Below, piece after piece: positions 8,922 to 16,840 of a stretch of DNA of 64,000 nucleotides (position 1 is its first letter; every line of letters begins with the position of its first letter). The stretch lies in assembly GCA_943787595.1 (NCBI GenBank), contig CALSNA010000005.1, positions 124,001-188,000 on the forward strand. Direction: 5' to 3'. The DNA comes from an uncultured Pseudomonadales bacterium (GTDB lineage: Bacteria > Pseudomonadota > Gammaproteobacteria > Pseudomonadales > Balneatricaceae). The notes below the pieces were generated by a model. It saw only the letters and a program-made list of their open reading frames with translations. It ran no database searches and had not been told where the DNA came from. A program made the translations under genes and the position numbers.

Positions 8922-9463
8922 ACAACCCCCAACGCCCCCGCATCAGCCTGACCTTCTGGCAAAGTGCCGGCAGCCTGGACCGGTTCCGCCAGGCCCTGGA
9001 TCAGTGGTGGGACCAGGTGCAGGTCTGGAGCAGCTGGCCCAGCGGCCAGCTAGACCCGGACACCTGTGAGCTGGCCCTGCTGGATCTGATCGCCTGGAGC
9101 CGGGGTCTTGACCGGCTGTCCCGTGAGCCAGAACACCGTTACCGCCGGCGGGTGAAACATGCCTACAGCAATGCGCTGGATGCCGGCAGTGTGGCCGGGT
9201 TCCGGCGCATCATGGCCCGCCTCGGGCTGGGTCAGGTGGAGATCGAGCAGCGCCCCTACGGTCAGGACTGGGATGTGATCATCCTGTATCTAAGCAATAC
9301 GCACCTGAGTGAGAACATGGACCAGCTCATGGCCCTGATCCAGCGGTATGGCCGCACCTGCCGCCGCTACCAGCTGGCTGCCCTCAACGAACCCATAGAT
9401 GTCCGCGTATTGCACACTGAGTTTGGCAGCGAGCAGCAGCAATCGGTGGCCATGCTGCCATGA
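8918..9463 (+). CDS. Phage tail protein I (P2 gpI-like)
   Basis: 181 aa; ATG overlaps the stop of the J-like ORF (ATGA). Matches phage tail protein I: an early LLDLIAWSRGLDRL (usual: LLPWLAWALSVD), then EPEHRYRRRVKHAY, DAGSVAGFRRIMARLG and the YGQDWDVIILYLS region. In P2-like phages gpI sits between J and the tail fibre H, as here. The reading frame is intact and strikingly GC-rich. Without capsid, tube, sheath or lysis genes in the window it is a stranded tail remnant or a recruited part. Confidence 0.8.
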   Translation: MNNPQRPRISLTFWQSAGSLDRFRQALDQWWDQVQVWSSWPSGQLDPDTCELALLDLIAWSRGLDRLSREPEHRYRRRVKHAYSNALDAGSVAGFRRIMARLGLGQVEIEQRPYGQDWDVIILYLSNTHLSENMDQLMALIQRYGRTCRRYQLAALNEPIDVRVLHTEFGSEQQQSVAMLP

Positions 9464-9487
9464 ATGATTATTACCAGAGGAGGGCTT

Positions 9488-10162
9488 ATGTCCATCATCA
9501 CGATTGCCGGTGAAACACTGATCGCCCGGCAGCAGGCCCGGGGCCAGAGCCTGATCATTGACCGGTTTGTCCTGGCCCATATTCCAGGCCTGGACCCCGC
9601 AGCCGCCATCGACCGCAATGCAGGGCAGCCCGAAGCCAGCCGCATTGTGCACCAGATGCCGGTCAGTCAGACCGGCTATGTCAACCCCAGCCTGGTGGTG
9701 TATTCAGCCGTATTACCCAGCACCCTGGGGGACTTTGAGTTCAACTGGATCGGTCTGGTGTCCAGTACCGACAACACGTTGGCCGCGATCATCCACGTGC
9801 CCACCCAGGCCAAGCGGGCCACGACGGCCAGCATCACGGGCAACACCCTGACCCGCAACTTTATGCTTGCCTTTGACGGAGTGCAGGGGGCCAGCTGGCA
9901 GATTGATTTCACCGCCCGTCTGGCCGGCATCGACGAGCGCCAGCGCCTGGCCAGTCTGGATATTTATGGCGAGTCGGCCTTTTTTGACGGGGCGTTTGCC
10001 CTGGTGCGCGAGGGCAACCAGTACCGGGTCACTCCTGGAGCAGGCTACGTCGGCGGCATCCGGGTCACCACCACCGGGCGCACCTTCAATCCGGCCACCC
10101 TGGCCCACTGGGGCACGGCCTGTTGCCTGTGGCTGGATGTCTTACAACTGCCAGGCTTTTGA
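9488..10162 (+). CDS. Phage tail fibre/collar protein N-terminal part (DUF3751-like), 3' truncated
   Basis: The ATG at 9488 has a strong AGGAGG upstream. The N-terminus (MSIITIAGETLIARQQARGQ) and FVLAHIPGLDP...SQTGYVNPSLVVYSAVLPS, FEFNWIGLVS match the DUF3751 domain that attaches tail fibres to the baseplate. Family members continue several hundred residues further into a receptor-binding tip. Here the frame ends at 224 aa shortly after CLWLDV, and the next bases do not look like fibre sequence, so the distal fibre was lost by recombination or deletion around 10140-10200. Confidence 0.75.
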   Translation: MSIITIAGETLIARQQARGQSLIIDRFVLAHIPGLDPAAAIDRNAGQPEASRIVHQMPVSQTGYVNPSLVVYSAVLPSTLGDFEFNWIGLVSSTDNTLAAIIHVPTQAKRATTASITGNTLTRNFMLAFDGVQGASWQIDFTARLAGIDERQRLASLDIYGESAFFDGAFALVREGNQYRVTPGAGYVGGIRVTTTGRTFNPATLAHWGTACCLWLDVLQLPGF

Positions 10163-10370
10163 GCCCGGACCAGCTGTGCCATTACGCTCGGCCAAAAAAA
10201 ATTTATCCCCTGAAAAAAACACTACTCCCACCACACCTGCGGTTTGTGTGGGTGATTTTTGTGCAGATGCACTGCCCGTGCAATGGGTCAGTGAGATCGA
10301 GCGCAAAAGCCCAGCAGAGCCAGGCACTTTGCTAACAAATTATACAAATTAAGCATTAATTTATATTGCA

Positions 10371-10407
10371 CAGCAGTGCAAATGATTGCAGATCATCTGC
10401 ACTGCTG
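10371..10407. repeat. Long hairpin between tail module and MITE-like element
   Basis: Perfect 10-bp arms (CAGCAGTGCA / TGCACTGCTG), with an inner ATGAT/ATCAT pair around TGCAG, give an almost continuous 16-bp stem. There is no T-run directly after it, so a simple rho-independent terminator is unlikely. It directly abuts the repeat element starting at 10408. Confidence 0.6.
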
Positions 10408-10636
10408 TAGTGGTCAAAATGACCCTGGATCGTTATTTGGCGGGGGTTGTCAGAGGTATCTATTAATCAATCAATGTTGACATAAAGTTGACATTTTTAG
10501 AGTTAAAATGCTGTTTGACATTCAGTTGACATAAAATAGATTTTTTAAAAAAATATATAAATTACAGTTGCTTAATAATAAATAAAGATAGCTTAAAGTG
10601 TAATAAATATGTGATTTTAGGATTAGTTGACCACTA
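10408..10636. mobile_element. MITE-like 229-bp repeat with four TTGACAT boxes
   Basis: Ends in a perfect 10-bp inverted repeat, TAGTGGTCAA (10408-10417) and TTGACCACTA (10627-10636). If the outer TA is a target duplication, the true ends are GTGGTCAA/TTGACCAC, as for IS630/Tc1-like insertions. The AT-rich interior carries TTGACAT at 10477, 10488, 10515 and 10526, i.e. two pairs with 11-bp spacing. It contains no ORF. It may be a MITE, or the decayed end of the neighbouring IS21 remnant, since IS21 ends carry internal repeats. Confidence 0.45.
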
Positions 10637-11119
10637 CAAACAGCTCTACAAAAACTGATTGATACAGAAAAAATCGAACGGGACATTCGACGTATTCGTG
10701 ATCAAACCTGAGCGGCGTGCTTCCCTCATCAAAAAGACTTTGCCAGCTTTGACTATCCGGTCTCTGTGGTGTCTGAAGACACACGGGAGCCCTTACTCAC
10801 AGGCGCATTCACCGAACAGGCCAGCAACCTGATTCTGATTGGTGGCACAGGTACGGGTAAAACTCATATTGTCATTGCTCTGGGGATGGAACTGATTATC
10901 ACCCATAAAAGGGTTCGTTTCTTCAATGCTGTTGATTTAATTAATCAGCTCATCAGTGAACAACAAAAACAGCAAACTGGCAAATTGATTAGAGCTTCGT
11001 TGCGGGTAAACTGTTTGGTTGTTAATGAACAGGGCTATATTCCATTCCCTAAATCTGGCGGTGCATTACTCTTTCATTTGATTAGCAAGTTATATGAGAA
11101 AACCAGCAACAGGCGCTAG
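10637..11119 (+). pseudogene. istB: istB remnant (IS21-family helper ATPase)
   Basis: Reads ALQKLIDTEKIERDIRRIRDQ, a TGA stop, then AACFPHQKDFASFDYPVS in the same frame, and GGTGTGKTH (Walker A), VVNEQGYIPFPKSGGALLFHLISKLYEKTS. This is the IstB pattern. The Walker B region normally reads VIDELGYLPF and here has a degenerate VVNEQGY. The gene has an internal stop, lost acidic residues and a missing C-terminus of about 70 residues. The istA transposase that should precede it is absent and the MITE-like repeat takes its place. Confidence 0.75.
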
Positions 11120-11548
11120 AGTAGCACTTGCGAGTGGGTCAATTTTGGATGCACATTGACATTGGTACACATCTATAAGTTTGTAAATGGTTCAAAAACC
11201 AAGATAACTGAAAATAGTATGTTTGGTAGAAGGGTAGTTTATCTTGTCGATGAGGACGATTAATGGATAGGTGCTTATAAAAAATAACTATTGTCTTAAG
11301 CACAGCCAGCATCAAAGCTGCATGGTATTAACTAGGAAATGATTTCATATTACTGATGTTTTTAGGTTGGTTGTTTCGAAGGTTTGCTTTGATTGATTAA
11401 TACAAAAGTTCAGTAAATGTCTTCTACTATGAATTATATTTGAACTGAGGCACCAAACTGCTACCAATGTGCTACCACAAAAACAATATGACCAATATAT
11501 AATTTTTTATTAATGTAACCTTTTGTTTTTAATGCTTATTTTGGTAGT
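11120..11548. other. AT-rich gap after istB remnant
   Basis: No supported gene. A 32-codon open stretch (11165-11264, ending VVYLVDEDD) could be a coding fragment, but no family is recognised. GTCAATTTTGGATGCACATTGACA at about 11138-11161 may be part of the old IS21 end. Confidence 0.4.
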
Positions 11549-11590
11549 ATCAGGCGGACTAAAACCGCCGACCTATACCATGTCAAGGCA
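11549..11590. repeat. Repeat B: partner of 4502-4543
   Basis: ATCAGGCGGA, then AAAACCGCC, then CTATACCATGTCAAGG parallels the 4502-4543 copy in order and spacing, in the same orientation. The two copies lie 7.05 kb apart. The 11591-11965 stretch that follows is AT-rich and has no recognisable gene apart from the leader of the next one. Confidence 0.45.
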
Positions 11591-11965
11591 GCCCCCTTAT
11601 TTGTCTAAGCTATTGATTTTAAGTGATATTTGTTTTTTTTCCAGATTTTTTCGTATGTTCGTTTTGGTAAATTAGGTTAATTTTGGGTTGTTTTGGAAAA
11701 TTCAAACTACTAAATTTTACCTAAAATATAAATCGTGCTTTAGACGATGGGTAGCGCCATAAGAGAATTAAAGTATTGATTTATAAGTACATTATATTTT
11801 TATTTGGATTTTTACCCAAGACATGGGTACAAGTCTAAGCTACAGATTACAACCTTAAATCATACAAATCTGAACCCGCCACGGGTGCAACATTCCTCAA
11901 TATACCAGACTATTAATGCGTATACTTTGAAATATCTGACTATATTAACGGGAGGTTATTTCATT

Positions 11966-12656
11966 ATGGCAAAAGAAATAAAGACACTTAAAAGGAAGGA
12001 GGCCATAGCTAAATGGCTTGAAGGTCGTGATCCTTGGAATAAATGGGTAAAATAAAATCCAGAATATAATGTCGATTTTAGTGGAGTAGATTTTTCTCAA
12101 TATCGAGATTGTGAAAAAATTCCTGAGAATGAATGGCCCTTTGCGGGACACAATTTTCCTGATGGTGTTGTCAACTTTATGTGTGCTAAATTTGGTGATT
12201 ATCCACATAATTTTCGTTCGATCAATTTTTCCAAAGGAGAGGTTATTTTTGCAGGTGCCGAATTTGGCAGAACCTTTGTTGATTTTTCGTCCACAATATT
12301 TGGAGGTGATGTTGGTTTTGAAAAAGTAAAATGTGATTGTGATATAAGATTTACTCGCAGTAAGTTTTATGGTCGGAGAATAAGATTTAGTTACTCCTCT
12401 TTTGCTGCAGTTACATTAGGACAAGGGGAATATTACTTTGAAAATATTAAATTTGAGAGTTCTGTTGATTTTATCAAACTCATGCATAAAAAACTGTAAA
12501 GTCCTTTTCTTTCGAAGGTTCCAGCTTTAAAAGCTTTTTTCATTTTTCAACTCTTGATCCATTAAACTGTGTAGTCGATCTCAATGGAACCAGTTTGCCC
12601 AATAAATTATCGCTGGAAAATCTAAGCTTCAATTTTAAGAAAGTACCTAAATGGGA
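11966..12656 (+). pseudogene. Pentapeptide-repeat-like protein gene, disrupted
   Basis: GGGAGG precedes the ATG at 11966 (MAKEIKTLKRKEAIAKWLEG...). An in-frame TAA at about 12052 interrupts WNKWVK/NPEYNVDFSGVDFS, and the frame then continues with pentapeptide-type repeats (A/C-x-F: FAGAEFGRTFVDFSSTIFGG, ITRSKFYGRRI-like units). A second disruption lies near 12499, after which the coding sense resumes in another frame (FSFEGSSFKSFFHF...LNGTSLPNKLSLENLSF) up to the IS3-family insertion at 12658. The gene is dead: one nonsense codon, one frameshift and an IS. Its original role is unknown. Confidence 0.65.
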
Positions 12657-12698
12657 GTGTAAATACCCCATTCTTAACACAGCCACCTCGTAGACAGT

Positions 12699-13514
12699 TT
12701 AAGCTGCATTCCTATACTCAGTGGGCGTCATATCATTGAGCGAGTCATGCGGCCTTTGGGTGTTATAAATTTCAATCCATTCGTCCGTTATCTGCTTAAC
12801 CTCCTGTAGGTTTTTAAACCAATATAAGTCCAATACTTCATGCCTATATGTACGATTAAAACGCTCTATATAGCCGTTTTGATACGGGCAACCAGGCTTG
12901 ATATAGTCAATTCTGATACTGTGAGCTAGAGCCCAATCGGTAAACACGCTTGACGTGAATTCACTGCCGTTATCAACCCGAATCTTCTCTGGATAACCAT
13001 GCCATTCGCCCAACCTGTCTAAATAACGTATAACACGCAACGATGGAATGCTGGTGGCTATATCAATGCCTAATAGCTGGCGGTTAAAGTCATCGATGAT
13101 GTTAAATGTTCTATAACGCACCTTGTTATGCAGCTGGTCACTCATAAAGTCCATTGACCATGTGTGCCCTTGATGATTTGGCACCGTTAATGGTTCGGGG
13201 TTTCTTGGCGGTAACCTTCGTTTGGATTTGCGCCTAAGGTTGAGCTTTAACTCCGTGTACACGCGATATACGCGCTTATGGTTCCAGTGATAGCCTAGCT
13301 TACGCAGCCGCTTAAAACACTTAGGAAAGCCCCACCTCTGGTGTTTTTCCACCAAGTCATTCAGTGCATCGATAATGGCACTATCATCTGTCAGCGTTGG
13401 CTGATAATAAAACGCCGTTCGGCTTATAGAAACGACTTTACAGCTCATTGTTACACCGATTTGGTGTGTGGCCTGTAACTCCTGAGCCCAGACTTTGCGC
13501 TCTGCCACAGGCAC
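12699..13514 (-). CDS. IS3-family transposase OrfB (DDE domain)
   Basis: 271 aa. An HTH_21-type segment (HQRWGFPKCFKRLRKLGYHWNHKRVYRVY) precedes the rve integrase core. The DDE residues are visible as the D of WSMDFM, the D of RVDNGSEF and the E of YIERFNRTYRHEVLD (C(1) region typical of IS3). It ends NDMTPTEYRNAA, a usual IS3-family C-terminus. It is normally made only as an OrfAB fusion by -1 frameshifting from orfA. The nominal GTG at 13514 overlaps the orfA stop. Confidence 0.92.
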   Translation of the reverse strand: MPVAERKVWAQELQATHQIGVTMSCKVVSISRTAFYYQPTLTDDSAIIDALNDLVEKHQRWGFPKCFKRLRKLGYHWNHKRVYRVYTELKLNLRRKSKRRLPPRNPEPLTVPNHQGHTWSMDFMSDQLHNKVRYRTFNIIDDFNRQLLGIDIATSIPSLRVIRYLDRLGEWHGYPEKIRVDNGSEFTSSVFTDWALAHSIRIDYIKPGCPYQNGYIERFNRTYRHEVLDLYWFKNLQEVKQITDEWIEIYNTQRPHDSLNDMTPTEYRNAA

Positions 13515-13774
13515 TACAGCTTTTTTATGATTTCTTCCTGTAGCTGAGATTTAAGACTTAAGTCAGCGTACATTTGCTTAAGCCTACGGTTCTCTTCTTC
13601 AAGCTCTTTTAAGCGTTTAACATCAGAGGCTTCCATGCCGCCATACTTTTCTCGCCATTTGTAAACAGTTGAATTGGCTACGCTATATTTACGGCAGATA
13701 TCTTTTATTGCCATACCAGCGTCAGCTTCTTTCAAAATTGCCACTATTTGGCTTTCGGTCATGCGTTTGCTCAT
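13514..13774 (-). CDS. IS3-family OrfA (HTH protein, IS407-like)
   Basis: 86 aa: MSKRMTESQIVAILKEADAG, CRKYSVANSTVYKWREKYGGM (HTH_8/HTH_Tnp_1) and a leucine-zipper tail (LKELEEENRRLKQMYADLSLK). It binds the IS ends. The length and the AILKEADAG/YGGM motifs place it near the IS407/IS1222 subgroup. Confidence 0.92.
   Translation of the reverse strand: MSKRMTESQIVAILKEADAGMAIKDICRKYSVANSTVYKWREKYGGMEASDVKRLKELEEENRRLKQMYADLSLKSQLQEEIIKKL
13520..13526 (-). promoter_or_regulatory. -1 programmed frameshift heptamer in IS3 orfA
   Basis: On the minus strand the orfA codons end ATA AAA AAG CTG TAG. The A_AAA_AAG heptamer is in the correct phase for -1 slippage and lies 3 bases upstream of the orfA stop codon; slipping gives an OrfAB fusion reading on into VPVAERKVWAQEL. 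Confidence 0.75.
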
Positions 13775-13883
13775 CGTAAAACTGCTCTGGGATATCTTAT
13801 AAAAAATTCTACGAGTGATGTGTATTAGTTTAGGGGATAGTTACACCATAATGTCAGAAATAAATTCAATCATGACTTCACCT

Positions 13884-14282
13884 TTATGTTTTCTTACCAC
13901 GAATCTTACTTAAAACACCCTCAAAAGCACCGCCCACCAAAATAGAAGCCGACAATAGTGAGCATGATCCAGTCTACTTTAAATACATCAATAATTTCCC
14001 TGATAGCCAGATAAAGCGTGATATTTTCTGGAAAAAATAATCCTGACAGCCAGCAACAACGAGTAAGGCAATAGGTAGGTAAAACTGAATATCAGTGACA
14101 AATACCTTTGTGCAATTTTGAACGGCGTATGATCATTTAATACATCAATTTTGCTTTAACCCTGGCTTCAACCATCACATTGTAGAATTGTAAAAACTGT
14201 CAACCAGCTCAGTACGTTCCCTGACTGTATTTATACCGCCAAACAAACTCTTAAAAATTGATGATTTCTCAAAAGTCGGCAT
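13884..14282 (-). pseudogene. Broken small membrane protein, possibly phage holin-like
   Basis: From the ATG at 14282 the minus strand reads MPTFEKSSIFKSLFGGINTV then a stop. Further coding sense appears in shifted frames: FYLPIALLVVAG, FFPENITLYLAIREII, DVFKVDWIMLTIVGFYFGG and EGVLSKIRGKKT before a stop at 13884. The order (amphipathic start, hydrophobic segments, basic tail) resembles three-helix phage holins, but no family motif settles this. At least three frame breaks are needed. Confidence 0.35.
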
Positions 14283-14581
14283 AGTTAATCCTCATATGGC
14301 CATGAATCAAAATAGGGTCGTTCAAAACCCCATCGCCACGGCACACCACCCATACGAACGGCCACATACATGGCAAACGCCCATATGGGGTGGCCTCCTT
14401 TGGCAACACAGCACATCAAATCAATGTCAGCCTGCCTGCCCTGCGTGCCTGCGTGCCTGTGCTGTACCGCCTTTGGCATAGGGTTGATCGTGCACATCAC
14501 AACAACCTTCCCAGGGTGGGTTCCTGTGAAACAGAAACCGCCATGCCCGACTCATGCCACCGGAACAGCCATCATGTTTTT

Positions 14582-14725
14582 TCACTGGCTGTATCCATTA
14601 ACAGGGTGTTTTTTAATACGTGCATACAGTTCTGGGTTAACCTCACTAAGTGGTCTGAATTTTGTAAGCTTTTCTAAAGTAACCTCACGGACATTGCCAC
14701 CGGCATCGGTTAAAGGTTCGCTCAT
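14582..14725 (-). CDS. 47-aa BrnA-like antitoxin fragment
   Basis: Minus-strand ORF MSEPLTDAGGNVREVTLEKL, then TKFRPLSEVNPELYARIKK. This resembles the N-terminal half of BrnA-type (PF14384) antitoxins, whose pattern is LTDxxGEVRELTxEDxxxFRPAxEVxPEL. The DNA-binding C-terminal half (LRLDxDVLxxFRxTGKGWQTRIN) is missing after KHPVNGYSQ, so the gene is truncated. No brnT toxin gene was found next to it. The upstream ORF boundaries are clear, but family assignment rests on this short match. Confidence 0.4.
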   Translation of the reverse strand: MSEPLTDAGGNVREVTLEKLTKFRPLSEVNPELYARIKKHPVNGYSQ

Positions 14726-14787
14726 ATCTATTTGACTCCGGTTTACAGGCTTTTATTGTTCATGCTTTTGGCTCACCAGTCATGGGT

Positions 14788-14922
14788 TTACCTGCCACTA
14801 TCGTAAGTAACCGCCAGACCCAGCTTGAGCAAATGATCGGAGATATCTTCACCATTGACCTTGATGTGGGCATTGATCCAAAATAACTTGTCGTGCTCCA
14901 TGTCATACAATGCGACTGGCCT
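14788..14922 (-). pseudogene. C-terminal remnant of a staphylococcal-nuclease-like protein
   Basis: The minus-strand open segment reads PVALYDMEHDKLFWINAHI, VNGEDISDHLLKLGLAVTYDSG and then a stop at 14788. It fits the end of SNase/thermonuclease-family proteins (DKYGRxxADVYVxGxxLxxxLIxxGLAVPYDGG). The catalytic N-terminal part is absent. Assigned on this single motif run. Confidence 0.4.
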
Positions 14923-14979
14923 CTGATTCACACACCATCAGGTAAATACTCTGGTTTCTCTAGTCAGCCGACACTTCTG

Positions 14980-15156
14980 TTAACAATTACTGCGTAGCAG
15001 TATTAGTGTGCTTTCATTGTCTCGTAAGGCTAAGTACTTTCTCTGTGTGTCTGGCGTAGTGGGGTCAATATTTCCCGTCAGTTTTAATGCCACGGTATAG
15101 CTTGCCAGTGCTACAAGAGCCACAATACCGTTCTGTAATGGACTCCAGTTGAGCAC
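14980..15156 (-). CDS. Small single-TM membrane protein
   Basis: A 58-codon minus-strand ORF from a GTG at 15156: VLNWSPLQNGIVALVALASYTVALK, then TGNIDPTTPDTQRKYLALRD and a stop at 14980. Residues about 8-25 form one hydrophobic segment. The amino-acid pattern looks coding, unlike the overlapping frame 15065-15295 (76 aa, MYGCGMLGSTARYLCEVG...), whose upstream part may be a fragment of a preceding gene. Function unknown; probably of phage or plasmid origin like its neighbours. Confidence 0.4.
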   Translation of the reverse strand: MLNWSPLQNGIVALVALASYTVALKLTGNIDPTTPDTQRKYLALRDNESTLILLRSNC

Positions 15157-15296
15157 TCAAAAAACCCGTAATTGTGGCGATAAAACCACCGCCAGGGAGG
15201 TAGCTAACATATTTATAAAACCTGAAATGATCATTGTACGTACCTACTTCACACAGATACCTTGCGGTACTTCCTAACATGCCACAGCCATACAAT

Positions 15297-15808
15297 GGAT
15301 TTTAGTGCCTGGTTAATGCAGGTGATGTGGATTTATTTAATGCAAACCAGTGAACAGACAACAATATTAATTTTACGATCTGCTTTGGTTATAGCCACTT
15401 TCAGCCAGAAATAAAACCACATCACCATATTGATTGATCATCGATACGTCCGGTAAATTCTGATCATCTGATGCAACTAAGATTTTGGCAATATCCAGTT
15501 CTGGCTCGCCCAGCAATGATTAGTTTTAACTTCATTTAACCATTTATCTTAAGCTGGTTTAAGGTAGCGGTACTGTCTTCATTTTACCGTTGCTATTCAA
15601 CCAGGGTTGCAGGTGCTGGTTTGGTCACCAGCCAGATAGATTCATTGCCTTGTATGCCACTCAGTCTTTAAATCTATTGCCGCTGGGGCCAGTGCCTAAA
15701 CTTCACCCGGTAGTTTAACAGTCTGATACATCTGTCCCAATTAGTGCTACTAATATTGTTTATTTTAAGCTGAGCAATCCAGGAATTAATGTCAATAACA
15801 TGTTAATT
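15297..15808. other. Degenerate minus-strand coding remnants
   Basis: No intact gene. Short coding-like stretches on the minus strand (for example IAKILVASDDQNLPDVS and INQYGDVVLFLAESGY around 15370-15490, and GNESIWLVTKPAPATLVE around 15595-15650) suggest one decayed gene with several frame breaks. No family recognised. Confidence 0.35.
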
Positions 15809-16800
15809 ATTAACCTGATGTTTAAATAGCAGAATGTATGCTATCTTTTGGATATGAAAAAGGCGGTAGAAAATTATCGTCTAAAGCTCAGCAAAAGCTC
15901 TGTTATCACACGATTTAGTTGCGCAAAAAGGGCTGTCCAGATTAAAAAGTGCCGCCTTATTAGGCGTCACCCAGTTCTGGGTTTATCGTTGGGTATTTAC
16001 CTGGAAAAATAGTGGTAAAGCAGATATAGAAATGGGTTAGAGAGTCTTAGAGCCTAGTGTTTAGCGCCGCTTAAGCGATACTTAACAGGGTTTGTTGATG
16101 AGGTTGATGGACAACAAAAACCCAGCATAGATAAAGTTCCCTTTTGCCCTGTGCAATCGTCAAGCCATGCAACAGGTGATCGGCGTAGGCTGGCGCTTCC
16201 CACTATCACGGACTATATGAAACACTGGAACCTTACACCCTAAAACCGGCCAGGGCAGCATACGAACGAAAGCCTGAAGCAGTTTTTTATGGCTGGAGGA
16301 AAATTACCCAGCTATCGAAACGGGCCAAGGCCAGCAATGGTGAGACCTGCTGGGTTGATAATGCGGGCTTTTAAAAGGCTTGTTAGTATCATAGTGGTTG
16401 CGCTCCAGAGGGTAAGGAACCAGTGGTGACTGTGATGGTAAAATGTGCTTATTGCCGTATAATTTCAGTGCTCAATAACCGTGGCACGGCCCAGTTTATG
16501 ATGTACGATGGCACGATTACCACCCAAATATTACTTTATGTCTTTGCAGGATTGATCAAAGAATCAAGTTGGAACAGATTTCTTACTTTAGCCTGCCTAT
16601 TGGCCCGGATTAATACCTTGATACGAACTGAAATATCTGGTTTTAAAGGCACGAGCTCTGCCTGTAACCAGGAGCAACTTAAGAAAATGGTAGGGGGGTC
16701 ACATGCGGATGCTGCAAAACAAGTCTGCACGGGTTGTCAGGTATTTTGGACACAAAAGGATTATATATGTCCCTTAATAGTATTTGAATACCGGGTTAAT
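15809..16800 (+). mobile_element. Decayed IS630-family element
   Basis: Inverted ends match at 15 of 19 positions: ATTAACCTGATGTTTAAAT (15809-15827) against the reverse of 16782-16800. Between them a plus-strand transposase is shattered across frames: GRKLSSKAQQKL, KVPFCP, TDYMKHWNLTP, AAYERKPEAV, then GCAPEGKEPVVTVMVK, ISVLNNRGTAQFMMYDG and a C-terminus MRMLQNKSARVVRYFGHKR ending at 16776. These follow the IS630 transposase order. The open stretch 16423-16848 is part of this remnant and not a separate gene. Its right end lies 40 bp before holB and marks the right edge of the insertion. Confidence 0.75.
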
Positions 16801-16840
16801 AGAAGACTAAACCAGATACCTCATATAGCGTTGCAATCCT

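Larger units (their letters stand above)
12658..13845 (-). mobile_element. IS3-family insertion sequence, about 1.19 kb, intact-looking
   Basis: Contains overlapping orfA and orfB on the minus strand. Related ends are visible: TGTAAATACCCC at 12658 and, inverted, TGTAACTATCCCC ending at 13845. No clear target-site duplication is visible. Both ORFs are full-length without stops, so this is probably the most recent insertion in the region. It sits in the 3' end of the pentapeptide-repeat pseudogene. Confidence 0.8.

Noticed and set aside
10470-10535. TTGACA boxes read as strong promoters
   Set aside because: Four evenly paired copies without matching TATAAT elements at 16-18 bp argue for a protein-binding array or repeat rather than -35 boxes.
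14285-14735. Overlapping short ORFs on both strands (14285-14500, 14296-14481, 14370-14735, 14390-14677)
   Set aside because: They overlap each other in low-complexity CCTGC/GCCTG-rich DNA with no motif; only the minus-strand antitoxin-like frame at 14582-14725 looks coding.
1478-16840. Intact prophage between tmk and holB
   Set aside because: No integrase, terminase, capsid, portal, sheath, tube or lysis genes. Only J (fused), I and a truncated fibre are present, mixed with IS remnants.
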